The position numbers were made by a program, and so were the translations under genes. The notes beneath the pieces were generated by a model that was given only the letters and a program-made list of their open reading frames with translations, was not told where the DNA came from and made no database searches. A stretch of 64,000 nucleotides of DNA from the NCBI RefSeq assembly GCF_000723405.1, contig NZ_CCAE010000019.1:19223-83222 (forward strand). The letters are read 5' to 3'. This document shows, in pieces, positions 9,016 to 17,158 of the stretch; position 1 is the first letter of the stretch, and each line of letters begins with the position of its first letter. This DNA comes from Hydrogenophaga intermedia. Its GTDB lineage: Bacteria > Pseudomonadota > Gammaproteobacteria > Burkholderiales > Burkholderiaceae_C.

Positions 9016-9990
9016 ATGTTCAACGCACGCCTCAAATCCCTCATCGCCATCGGCCTGGGCGCCTTGATCGCCACGGCCGCCGCCGCGCAGGACTACCCGG
9101 ACAAGCCCGTCAAATTCGTGCTGCCCTTCCCGCCCGGCGGCTCGGCCGACGCGGTGACGCGCGAGCTGGCCGACAAGCTGCAATCGAAGGGCAACGGCAC
9201 CTTCATCATCGAAAACAAGCCCGGCGCCGCCGGCAACCTGGCCACGGGCCAGGTGGTGCGCGCGCCCAACGACGGCTACACCATCCTCGTCGGCGTGACC
9301 GGCGCGCTGGTGATCAACCCCGAGCTCTACTCCAACCTGGGCTACAACACGCAGACGGACCTCACGGCGATCTCGATGCTGGCGCAGGCGCCCGTTGTGA
9401 TCGTGGCCAGCCGCGAATCGGGCATCACCTCGCTCAAGGACCTGGTGCAGCGCGCCAAGGCCAAGCCGGGCGAGCTGTCGTACGCCACGAACGGCAGCGG
9501 CACCAGCCACCACCTGGCGGGTGAACTGTTCAAGCAGAAGGCCGGCATCTTCATGGTGAACATTCCCTACAAGGGCACGCCAGGCGCCTTGCAGGACATC
9601 GGCGGTGGCCGTGTCGACGCCGGCTTCCTCGACCTCACGGCCTCGCTGCCGATGATCGCCTCGGGCCGCATCGTGGCCCTGGCCACCACCGGCGCCACGC
9701 GCCCGTCCGCACTGCCCAACGTGCCCACCGTGGCCGAAGCGGGCTTCCCCGGCTACGAGGCCATGACCTGGATCTCGCTCGTGGCGCCCAAGGGCATGAA
9801 GCGCGAGCACGTGGCCAAGCTCAGCGGCATGGTCAATGCCGTGCTCGCCGACGACGCGTTCAAGAAGAGCACGGCGGCCAAGGGCCTGGAAGCGGCCGGC
9901 TCGACGCCCGACGAGCTGCAGCGCTTCATTGCCTCGGAATCCGAGAAGTGGCGCGGCGTGATCCGCAGCGCCAACATCCGGCTCGAATAA
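9016..9990 (+). CDS. Bug-family TTT transporter solute receptor
   Basis: A 324-residue periplasmic binding protein of the tripartite tricarboxylate transporter type. It has a signal peptide (residues 1-24, cleavage near AAA/QDYPD) and the Bug motif LPFPPGGSADAVTRELADKL. An AAGGAG site precedes the ATG by 7 nt. It is the third gene of the esterase/monooxygenase unit, 60 bp after the monooxygenase. No TctA/TctB membrane genes are nearby, so it must use a distant permease or act as a sensor, as orphan Bug proteins often do. Its ligand may be an acid related to this pathway. Confidence 0.88.
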   Translation: MFNARLKSLIAIGLGALIATAAAAQDYPDKPVKFVLPFPPGGSADAVTRELADKLQSKGNGTFIIENKPGAAGNLATGQVVRAPNDGYTILVGVTGALVINPELYSNLGYNTQTDLTAISMLAQAPVVIVASRESGITSLKDLVQRAKAKPGELSYATNGSGTSHHLAGELFKQKAGIFMVNIPYKGTPGALQDIGGGRVDAGFLDLTASLPMIASGRIVALATTGATRPSALPNVPTVAEAGFPGYEAMTWISLVAPKGMKREHVAKLSGMVNAVLADDAFKKSTAAKGLEAAGSTPDELQRFIASESEKWRGVIRSANIRLE

Positions 9991-10003
9991 GGGCCGACTC
10001 CCG

Positions 10004-10030
10004 GCACCCGGATGTCATTGCTCCGGGTGC
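10004..10030. terminator. Intergenic hairpin between converging genes
   Basis: Perfect 8-bp arms GCACCCGG (10004-10011) and CCGGGTGC (10023-10030) with an 11-nt loop lie just after the Bug stop and overlap the last codons of the converging tautomerase gene. There is no T-tract on either strand, so it may be an RNA 3'-end stabiliser or a factor-assisted terminator. Confidence 0.4.
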
Positions 10031-10413
10031 TGGTGGCGGTACTCCTGCGTCCTGCCACCGAAGCCGTAGGCAGAGGCCCGTACGTCCTGCACGTACACAT
10101 AACTTTCGGGGTGCAGATCCCCCAGAAGACCTTCGAATACCTCGAACGCCTCTGCCACGTAGCGGGCCTTCTCCGCCTTGGTGTTGGTCTCGTCCACCAC
10201 CTTGACGTCGAAGTAGAAGCTGGCCTTCCCCAGTTCCGCCAGCGATTGGCCGGCGATGGCCCAGTCGCGCGGGTCGACATAGGTGATCACCACGGCGGTG
10301 AGGTCGCGCCGCTTGCCGAGCACGCGGCTGGTGAGTTCGAGCAGCGCTTCCGTGATGCGGTGGGAGAGTTCGGGCGTGCGGTGTGCCGAGACCTTGACGT
10401 TGAGGATGGGCAT
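10015..10413 (-). CDS. Tautomerase/MIF-superfamily protein
   Basis: A 132-residue protein starting Met-Pro-Ile (MPILNVKVSAHRTPELSHRI), with Pro2 as the expected catalytic N-terminal base after Met removal. Beta-alpha-beta units follow, with a second half of the same pattern (ASFYFDVKVVDETNTKAEKARYV, about 75-97, quoted in part), as in ~130-residue fused-type 4-oxalocrotonate tautomerase relatives. Such enzymes isomerise or hydrate unsaturated acids from aromatic catabolism. It is divergent from the LysR at 10524, 110 bp away, and is its likely target. The substrate is unknown. Confidence 0.8.
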   Translation of the reverse strand: MPILNVKVSAHRTPELSHRITEALLELTSRVLGKRRDLTAVVITYVDPRDWAIAGQSLAELGKASFYFDVKVVDETNTKAEKARYVAEAFEVFEGLLGDLHPESYVYVQDVRASAYGFGGRTQEYRHQHPEQ

Positions 10414-10494
10414 GGCGGGTTTCCTGTGAAGTGATGTGGAGGCCTTGACTCTAGGAACGGTGGCCCCGGCCGGAAATCGCCTGGGTCGATAATT

Positions 10495-10522
10495 GGTTTT
10501 GCTTTGAACGCAAAGGCAAACC
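10495..10522. promoter_or_regulatory. Inverted repeat operator abutting LysR start codon
   Basis: Arms GGTTTTGCTTTG (10495-10506) and CAAAGGCAAACC (10511-10522) match at 10 of 12 positions around an AACG centre and end 1 nt before the LysR ATG. A -10-like GATAAT lies at 10488-10493. This placement fits autorepression of the LysR gene. Confidence 0.5.
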
Positions 10523-10523
10523 G

Positions 10524-11474
10524 ATGAGGTATTTCCTGCCGGACCCTTCCGACCTGCGATGGCTGGTTCGCTCGCTGGATCTGCAGTCGTTCTCCGCGGC
10601 GGCGCGGGAGCTGGATGTGGCGGTCTCGGTCGTGACGCGGGGCGTGAGCCGCCTCGAAGCCGGGTACGGCGTCACCTTGTTGCGACGCTCCACGCATGGC
10701 CTGTCGGCCACGCCCGAAGGTGCCGAGCTGGCGCAGGAAGCCCGAGTGCTGCTGGCCCAGTTGGAGGACATTTCCGCCGCGCTGTCCGGGCAGCGCAATC
10801 GTGTGGCCGGCGCGCTGCGGCTGGCGTCGAGCCAGGAAATCTGCGAACAACTGGTCTTGCCGCACCTGGTCCAACTGCGCGCGCGGCATCCGGCCCTGCG
10901 CATCGAGCTGGTGGCCGAGGACCGCGTGGCCGACCTGGTCACCGACGGCATCGACGTGGCGCTGCGCACCACGGTGGGCAGCAGCGAGTCGGTGGTCGCT
11001 CGCGAGCTGGGGTCGTTCGAGCGGCGGTTGTACGCCTCACCCGCGTATGTGCGCCAGCATGGCGAGCCGGCCGACCCGCATGCGTTGAGCCAGCACCAGG
11101 TCGTCACGCACACGGCGCAAGGACCCACCGTGACCTGGACATTCCGCCAGGCGGGCAAGCCGCTGGACGTCATGGTCCGATCGCAACTCGCCGCCAACAC
11201 CTCGGCCCTGGTGCACCACGCGCTTTTGGCGGGGGCCGGCATCGGCATGCTCTCGCGTCCGCTGGCAGCAGCCGACGTGGCCGCCGGACGCCTGGTGGAG
11301 GTCCTGGCGCCGTTCGCTTCCCGCGCGAAGCACACGATGTACGCCGTCTCATTGCCCAGCCGGCGCAACGCCGCCAGGGTGCGGGCCGTCATCGACTTCC
11401 TTCAGGAAGCCGCCCGCGAGCAATGGGGCTTGGCGCCCGCTACCAGCGCACCCGCAGCCCCACGCTTGCGTTGA
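10524..11474 (+). CDS. LysR family transcriptional regulator, divergent to tautomerase
   Basis: A 316-residue LTTR. The HTH is in LVRSLDLQSFSAAARELDVA and VSVVTRGVSRLEAGYGVTLL (about 12-60), and the effector domain follows. The start ATG 10524 directly follows a strong inverted repeat. Its last 35 bp overlap, on the opposite strand, the 3' end of the autotransporter gene. It probably regulates the tautomerase. Confidence 0.87.
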   Translation: MRYFLPDPSDLRWLVRSLDLQSFSAAARELDVAVSVVTRGVSRLEAGYGVTLLRRSTHGLSATPEGAELAQEARVLLAQLEDISAALSGQRNRVAGALRLASSQEICEQLVLPHLVQLRARHPALRIELVAEDRVADLVTDGIDVALRTTVGSSESVVARELGSFERRLYASPAYVRQHGEPADPHALSQHQVVTHTAQGPTVTWTFRQAGKPLDVMVRSQLAANTSALVHHALLAGAGIGMLSRPLAAADVAAGRLVEVLAPFASRAKHTMYAVSLPSRRNAARVRAVIDFLQEAAREQWGLAPATSAPAAPRLR

Positions 11475-14100
11475 GCCCGCCCTGGTGCCGCGCAGGCCCG
11501 CTGGAGGCCCACACGGAACCAAGCTCACCGTAGAGGCTGGTGCGGGCCGACAAGGCCAGCGTCGCGCCCGCGGCCAGTTCGGTGCTGACGCCGCCCGTGC
11601 CGGTGGCGACGTCGGCGAAGCCGGCCGGCCCGGTGAAGCGCGTCACGTCCCTGCCTTTGCTGCCGCTGTACAGGTTCACGCGGCCATAGGGCTTCAGCAC
11701 GCCGGCCGCGCTCGACAGTTCACCCGCCACCCGCAGCCCCGCGCGCACGGCCCAACCGCCGTGGCTGTCCTGGTGCACGTCGGCACCGGCGATGTTCACG
11801 CCGTCGAGGTCGATGCGCTGGTGCGTCAGCTGCAGTTGCGGCTCCAGCACCCAGCCCTGCGCGAGCGTGAAGCCGCGCCCCACCTCCACGGAAGCGAGCA
11901 GGCTGTCGCCCTTGCCGTGACTGGACGAGGCCGTCAGCGGCGACACGCTGTAGCGGTGGCGCCCGCCCTGCAGCACCGTGTCGACGTACAGGCCGTTCGG
12001 GTGCTGGTAGGTGGCGTAGACGCCCAGGTACTGGCTGCGCAAGTCGTTGCCGCCCACGGCCTGGTCGGCGATGCCGCTCGCGAAGCCCCGCACCTTCATA
12101 TCGCCGTCGAGTTGGCCCACGTAAAGCCCCGCGCGCCAGCGTGACTGGGCCCAGAGGTCGATGCCGGCCTGCAGGCCGTTGAGGCGGCCCTCGCTGCGCG
12201 AGCTCGTGTCTCCGCTCTGGTCGATGGTGCGATCCGCGCTGATGAGCCGCGCCCAGGTCTGTCGCTCGGCGCCGCTGATGGCGACGTCGCCGACGCGCTG
12301 GTGCCAGTTGCCCAGCATCACGGCGTTGCCCAGGCGCAGTTGCTCGGGCAGCGCGGCGAACAGTGGCACCTCAACGCGGTAGGCGGGCGTGCCAGGCCCG
12401 GCCACCAGCGCGCTCGACCGCAGGAACCAGTTCTCGCCCGCGCCGTTGGCGTCCGCCGCGTACAGACGGTATTCATAGGCGCCAGCGTCGACATGGTCGC
12501 CCGCGAGGCGGAAGGCGTCCCGGGTGGTCTGGGCCGTGGTGGTGGCGCCGTTGACGGCACTGATGACCTCGATGCCGTCGCCAGTGGTCAACGCGCCCAG
12601 GCCGCCGAGATTGGTGACCTGCACGGTGGTGGTGCCACTGGCGCTGGCAGCGGCGCCATCGAGCACCAGGCGGTCGCTCAGGCTGGCGCTGTTGCCCAGC
12701 GCGGTGCCGATCCGCAGCACGGCGTTGTGGCCCACGTAGGTGCCGTTCACGGTCAGCCGGCTGCCCGGGGCGGCGCCCAGCAGCGAGACGGTGCCCGCGT
12801 TGTCCAGGCTGGCCACGGTCTGGTCCAGGCCCGCCGTGTCCAGCGTGGCGCCGGCCGCCACCGTGTGCGCGGAGGCGGCGCTGAAGGCATTGGCGACGCC
12901 CGCCCGCAGCGTGCCCTGAAGCGTCGCGGTGGTGCCGCCATAGACGTTGGCCGTGGCCAGGGTCAGGGTGCCGGCGCCCAACTTGCTCAAGCCGCCGACA
13001 CCGGACATCTCGCTGCCGGCGATCACGTCGAAGCCATTGGAGTCCAGGAACAAGCCCCCGGCACCGAGCGTGAAGGTACCGGGCGTAAAGCCGAAGATCA
13101 GTGGCGTGCCGGGCGTGCTGTGCGCGAGTGCGCGCAGCGTGCCGTTGTCGAAATGCGCCGTCGCGTTGCCCATGTCGCGGCCCAGCCAGCCCGCCTCGAT
13201 GACACCGCCGGTGTCGACGACCAGGGCACCGGTCGCGCCGACGTCGCCCGTGCCCAGGTCCACGAGTTCCGCCGACACGAGGCCACCGTCGCGGACGGTC
13301 AGCGTGCCATTCCCCTGCGTCGAGCCGAACTCGCCAATGTGCAAGGAGAAGGGCACGATGAACCGGGAGCCGGACCCGGTCACCAGCATCGAGGCCGTGC
13401 CGTTGCGGCCGATGGAGCCGCTTCCGTTGAGCGACTGCACCACGGCGCCGTTGGAGACGGTGATGTCCACGCCGTTGGCGGCTCCGCCCGCCCCGAAGTA
13501 GTCCTGGACGGTCCAGACCGTTCCGGCCCCGTCCACCAGCACGTCGATGGTGTTCGCCAGGGTGTTGACCGCGTCTTCCCCGATGAAGGCGCGGCCGGTG
13601 GTCAGCGTGCCGCCACTGGTCAGGGTGATGCTGGAATCGCCGTTGCGGCCCACGGCGAAGTCACCGTCGACGCTCAGGCCCGATCCACTGTTCTCGATGA
13701 GCAGGCCGCCCTCCATCCAGTTCACGAATCCCCTGACGCGCGCCGTGGCGCCGTTCGTGAGGCTCAGGGCGTTGGTGCCGGCCACGCCGTTCATGCCGAC
13801 GTAATTGAAGCTGCCCATGTCCCAGACCGTGCCCGCGCCGTTCAGGTTCAGGGTGAAGCCGGAGGTGTAGATGTCCAGGGTCACGGGGTTGGTGACGACG
13901 CCGAACACCGTCCCGGCCGGGGTCGTGATGTTCTGCCCTAGCGTGAACGAGGTATTGGGATCGCCATCGCCATTCGCCACGGGGATGGCGTTCAACAGAT
14001 CGCTCGTGTCGGACACCGGGTAGTCGGTGGCGGATGCGATCGGCACGAGCGCAACGCCTCCCACCATGGCCAGCGCCACCAGCTTGTAGCTCCTGTTCAC
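11440..14100 (-). CDS. Classical (type Va) autotransporter with PATR repeats
   Basis: An 886-residue outer-membrane protein. It has a signal peptide (1-23, MNRSYKLVALAMVGGVALVP), a beta-helical passenger with an autotransporter-associated repeat (GLSKLGAGTLTLATANVYGG), a pertactin-like autochaperone region ending ENWFLRS, then a ~270-residue beta-barrel from about QTWARLISADRT to a terminal VGLRVRW ending in an aromatic residue. No protease or lipase motif was recognised in the passenger. GTG 14100 is supported by a GGGAGG site 8 nt upstream; the longer open frame upstream runs antisense to neighbours and lacks a signal. It may serve in adhesion or biofilm. Confidence 0.86.
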   Translation of the reverse strand: MNRSYKLVALAMVGGVALVPIASATDYPVSDTSDLLNAIPVANGDGDPNTSFTLGQNITTPAGTVFGVVTNPVTLDIYTSGFTLNLNGAGTVWDMGSFNYVGMNGVAGTNALSLTNGATARVRGFVNWMEGGLLIENSGSGLSVDGDFAVGRNGDSSITLTSGGTLTTGRAFIGEDAVNTLANTIDVLVDGAGTVWTVQDYFGAGGAANGVDITVSNGAVVQSLNGSGSIGRNGTASMLVTGSGSRFIVPFSLHIGEFGSTQGNGTLTVRDGGLVSAELVDLGTGDVGATGALVVDTGGVIEAGWLGRDMGNATAHFDNGTLRALAHSTPGTPLIFGFTPGTFTLGAGGLFLDSNGFDVIAGSEMSGVGGLSKLGAGTLTLATANVYGGTTATLQGTLRAGVANAFSAASAHTVAAGATLDTAGLDQTVASLDNAGTVSLLGAAPGSRLTVNGTYVGHNAVLRIGTALGNSASLSDRLVLDGAAASASGTTTVQVTNLGGLGALTTGDGIEVISAVNGATTTAQTTRDAFRLAGDHVDAGAYEYRLYAADANGAGENWFLRSSALVAGPGTPAYRVEVPLFAALPEQLRLGNAVMLGNWHQRVGDVAISGAERQTWARLISADRTIDQSGDTSSRSEGRLNGLQAGIDLWAQSRWRAGLYVGQLDGDMKVRGFASGIADQAVGGNDLRSQYLGVYATYQHPNGLYVDTVLQGGRHRYSVSPLTASSSHGKGDSLLASVEVGRGFTLAQGWVLEPQLQLTHQRIDLDGVNIAGADVHQDSHGGWAVRAGLRVAGELSSAAGVLKPYGRVNLYSGSKGRDVTRFTGPAGFADVATGTGGVSTELAAGATLALSARTSLYGELGSVWASSGPARHQGGLNASVGLRVRW

Positions 14101-14198
14101 CGATATCCCTCCCCGAAAGAAGCACCGCTCGCGTGTTGCGATGCAGCACATTCGTTGATGCCCATAGGTGCGACTGCCCCTATCGGCAGATTCCGGTG
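14101..14198 (-). promoter_or_regulatory. Autotransporter 5' region with inverted motif
   Basis: A 98-bp leader between the AraC-type gene and the autotransporter. It holds the GGGAGG ribosome site and an inverted motif, ATAGG (14164-14168) and CCTAT (14179-14183), spaced by 10 bp. No convincing -10/-35 was recognised. Confidence 0.3.
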
Positions 14199-15248
14199 CT
14201 ACTTTAACGGCAGCAGTGCGGCCCCACCAGGGCTGGCCCGCCGACGCTCCCGTTCGCGATACGCCTGCGGCGCCAGCCCCAACTGCCGCGCAAAGGCCCG
14301 TTGAAGCGCATCCACCGACCGGAAGCCGCTGCGGCTGGCGACGCGGTCCTGCGGCCAGTGCGTCTGCACCAGCAACTGCGCCGCCGCGGCCACGCGCGCC
14401 TGCTCCACGAAGCGGGCCGGCGTGTGGCCCACCTCGGCCGCGAAGGCGCGTGCGAAGTGCCGCGGGCTCATGCCCCACTGCCCGGCCATTGCCTCCACCG
14501 ACAGGTCTTCCTGCAGGTGCGTGCCGATCCAGGCCACGACCTCGCGCATGCGCCCGCTGGCGGCCGACTGCGCCTGCAAGGTAGGGCTGAGCTGCGGCTC
14601 GCGCGCGCCGCGCAGCAGGGGCAGCGCCAGCGTGCGCGCGATCTCCATCGCCACCGCGTGGCCCAGATCGTCCTCCACCAGCGCCAGCGCGAGCTCGATG
14701 CCGGTGGTGACGCCGGCCGATGTCCACACCGGGCCGTCGCGCACGTAGATGCGCTCGCGCTGCACGCGCACCTGCGGGCGCAGCGCCTGGAGCTGGTCGC
14801 ACACACGCCAGTGCGTGGTGGCCTCGCGGCCGTCGAGCAGGCCGGCCGCGGCCAGTGCGAAAGCCCCGCTGCACACGCTGGCCACGCGGCGCGCGCTGCC
14901 TGAGCGGCGGGCCAGCCACTCCCCCACCCGGTGTTCGACGATGGCCGCGCGCACCGCCGGCTCGTCGCCGCCGGAGACGATCAGCGTGTCGATGGGCATC
15001 GGCAGTTGCTCGAAGGCGACCGTGTCGGCCAGGCGAAGGCCCGAGTTGGTCAGCACCGTCTGGCCAGTGGGCGAAGCGATGTGCAGGTGGTAGCTGCCGG
15101 GGCGCAGCTCCTCGGCCTTGCTGAACACGCTGGCCGGGCCGGCGATGTCGATCGCCTCGACGCCGTCGAACACGATCAGCACGACGTGCCTGGCAGGAAT
15201 CGCGGGCTTTGTGTCCTTGTCCGGCACCGAGGGGGGTCGTAGGCTCAT
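14199..15248 (-). CDS. GlxA-type transcriptional regulator (DJ-1/PfpI domain + AraC HTH)
   Basis: A 349-residue two-domain regulator. Residues ~20-190 form a DJ-1/PfpI-like domain with the nucleophile elbow SVCSGAFALAAAGLLDG. Residues ~220-330 form the AraC HTH pair (MAGQWGMSPRHFARAFAAEV and RVASRSGFRSVDALQRAF). GlxA-like regulators usually control nitrogen or small-molecule catabolism. It is divergent, by only 27 bp, from a second DJ-1/PfpI protein that shares the same motif order. It is likely a self-contained sensor/target pair. Confidence 0.87.
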   Translation of the reverse strand: MSLRPPSVPDKDTKPAIPARHVVLIVFDGVEAIDIAGPASVFSKAEELRPGSYHLHIASPTGQTVLTNSGLRLADTVAFEQLPMPIDTLIVSGGDEPAVRAAIVEHRVGEWLARRSGSARRVASVCSGAFALAAAGLLDGREATTHWRVCDQLQALRPQVRVQRERIYVRDGPVWTSAGVTTGIELALALVEDDLGHAVAMEIARTLALPLLRGAREPQLSPTLQAQSAASGRMREVVAWIGTHLQEDLSVEAMAGQWGMSPRHFARAFAAEVGHTPARFVEQARVAAAAQLLVQTHWPQDRVASRSGFRSVDALQRAFARQLGLAPQAYRERERRRASPGGAALLPLK

Positions 15249-15275
15249 GTCCGTACTCTACTTTTCCCTGTCGCC

Positions 15276-16442
15276 ATGAAGCTTCGCGTGTTTCTCTGGT
15301 GCGCCTTGGGCGTCGCCATCCTGGGCCTGGCGGTCTTCGCGGGATGGGTCGCATCGCTGCCGCCTGCCACGGGCCCCGTGGTCGCGCAAGCGATCGCACC
15401 ACAGGAGACCAGCGCCACACTCGCCGCACTCGCGCCGCCCAAGCGCGCGCGGCCACTGGTAGCGATCATCGGCCTGAACGACGCGACCGAGACCACCGAC
15501 TACCTCATGCCTTACGGCATCCTGCGGCGATCGGGCGTGGCCGACGTGGTGGCGCTGGCCACCGGGCCCGGACCGGTGAAGCTCTACCCCGCACTCACCG
15601 TGGAGGCGGACGCGACGACCGCGCAGTTCGACGCGCGGCACGCCGACGGCGCCGACTACGTCATCGTTCCCGCCATGAGCCGCGACGACGACCCTGCGGT
15701 GCTGCAATGGCTGCGCGAGCAGGCGGCCAAGGGCGCGGTGGTCATTGGTGTGTGCGCGGGCGCCAAGGTGGTGGGTGCGGCCGGGCTGCTCGACGGCCAA
15801 CGCGCCACGACGCACTGGTACTTCCTCGACGAGCTGCGCGAGCGAACCCCCTCGATCCGCTACGTCGCGGACCGGCGCTTCGTGGTGAACCCGGGCGTGG
15901 CGACGACCACGGGCATCTCCGCGTCCATGCCGATGTCGCTGACGTTGATCGAAGCCATCGCGGGCCGCGAGAAGGCGGCGGCGGTGGCGCGCGAACTCGG
16001 TCTCGCGCACTGGGACGCGCGGCACACCAGCGCCGCGTTCAAGATCACGCGCCCATTCGCGCTGACGGTGATGGGCAACGCAATGGCTTTCTGGAACCGC
16101 GAGCGCATGGGCCTCGGCCTGTCGCGTGGCGTGGACGAGGTGTCGCTGGCGCTGGTGGCCGACGCGTGGTCTCGGACCTACCGCTCACGCGCGGTGGCGT
16201 TCGCGGCAACGCACGACGCGGTGGAAACGCGGCACGGCCTTCGGGTGCTGCCCGATGAGGTGGCGGCGCAGTGGCCGATGGAGCGCCGCGTGCCAGCGTT
16301 CGATGACCGGCCACCCGCACGCGCCCTGGACGAAGCCCTCGCCGCCATCGAGCGCCGCTACGGCGGCGGGACAGCCGACGTGGTGGCGATGCAGCTCGAA
16401 CTCGTGCGGGCGCCCGCGCCTCAGTCGACCTCGGGGTCGTAG
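15276..16442 (+). CDS. Membrane-anchored DJ-1/PfpI family protein, possible tandem domain
   Basis: A 388-residue protein. A hydrophobic segment at 5-27 (VFLWCALGVAILGLAVFAGW) is a signal anchor. Residues ~60-240 form a DJ-1/PfpI domain with elbow GVCAGAKVVGAAGLLDGQRA, the Cys in the usual nucleophile place. The region around GVDEVSLALVADAWSRTYRS to HGLRVLPDEV resembles the start of a second, incomplete DJ-1 domain. It may be a periplasmic hydrolase, amidase or glyoxalase-like enzyme. Its 3' end overlaps the converging GST gene by 22 bp. The function is not known. Confidence 0.8.
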   Translation: MKLRVFLWCALGVAILGLAVFAGWVASLPPATGPVVAQAIAPQETSATLAALAPPKRARPLVAIIGLNDATETTDYLMPYGILRRSGVADVVALATGPGPVKLYPALTVEADATTAQFDARHADGADYVIVPAMSRDDDPAVLQWLREQAAKGAVVIGVCAGAKVVGAAGLLDGQRATTHWYFLDELRERTPSIRYVADRRFVVNPGVATTTGISASMPMSLTLIEAIAGREKAAAVARELGLAHWDARHTSAAFKITRPFALTVMGNAMAFWNRERMGLGLSRGVDEVSLALVADAWSRTYRSRAVAFAATHDAVETRHGLRVLPDEVAAQWPMERRVPAFDDRPPARALDEALAAIERRYGGGTADVVAMQLELVRAPAPQSTSGS

Positions 16443-17110
16443 AAGCGCTTCGCCAAACCAGCGCGTCCGGGATAGAACCGGAAGTACGGCCGCGCGTCGT
16501 CGATGGTGCGTGCCACGGATGAGTGCTCCATCAGCCGCTCGAAGTACGCGGCCAACCGGGCGTGTTCGGGCGCGAAGGGCACGTAGGTGACGGCGTAGAA
16601 CAGCGACGGCGCGGCGGCGCAGTCGGCCATGCTGAACGTGTTGGCGGCCACCCAGGTGCGTCCTTCGAGGTGGTGGTCGATCATCGCGTAGGCCGTCTTC
16701 AATCCGTCGCTGGCCCGGGCCACGCTGGACGGATCGCGCTGCGCCTGCGGGCGCAGCAGGTCGGCGGTGAAGGCCTGCATGGGCGTCATCACGTACAGGT
16801 CGAACAGGCGGTCCCACAGGCGCACCTGCAGTGCCTGGTCGGGGTCGTGCGGAATGAGGCTGCGGCCGGGGCGCGCGTGGTGGCGCTGCAGGTGCTCGAT
16901 GATGATGCTGGTCTCGGGAATGGGCTGGCCCTGGTCCACCAGCAAGGGCATCTTGCCCGTGGGCCACAGCTTCAGGAAGGCCGCGCGTTCGTCGAGGTCG
17001 CCGAGGTTCAGCAGGCGCTTGTCGACCTCGATGGCCAGGTGGTCCAGCGCGATCAGCAGCTTGTGGCAGTAGGACGAGAGCGGGTGGTAGTGAAGGGTGA
17101 GCGCGGCCAT
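16421..17110 (-). CDS. Glutathione S-transferase family protein
   Basis: A 229-residue GST. The N-terminal thioredoxin-fold domain (LTLHYHPLSSYCHKLLIALD) carries the cis-Pro and glutathione-binding motif KMPLLVDQGQPIPETSIIIE (about 53-72). An all-helical C-terminal domain follows, with the N-capping-like FSMADCAAAPSLFY. ATG 17110 fits the domain start better than the upstream ATG at 17149. It would conjugate or reduce electrophiles in the cytoplasm. It lies 48 bp after the AsmA-like gene on the same... opposite-free strand order (17159 ends just upstream), so it may simply neighbour it. Confidence 0.86.
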   Translation of the reverse strand: MAALTLHYHPLSSYCHKLLIALDHLAIEVDKRLLNLGDLDERAAFLKLWPTGKMPLLVDQGQPIPETSIIIEHLQRHHARPGRSLIPHDPDQALQVRLWDRLFDLYVMTPMQAFTADLLRPQAQRDPSSVARASDGLKTAYAMIDHHLEGRTWVAANTFSMADCAAAPSLFYAVTYVPFAPEHARLAAYFERLMEHSSVARTIDDARPYFRFYPGRAGLAKRFYDPEVD

Positions 17111-17158
17111 GGGGCGAGTGGCGGGTTGGCGATTCGCAAGAGCCTCCATGCTCGCAGA

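Noticed and set aside
6871..9810. Minus-strand frame of 979 codons over the monooxygenase and Bug genes
   Set aside because: Same shadow pattern; the plus-strand genes carry complete family motifs.
9991..10030. Rho-independent terminator after the first Bug gene
   Set aside because: The hairpin has no T-tract on either strand, so it is recorded only as a weak terminator-like hairpin.
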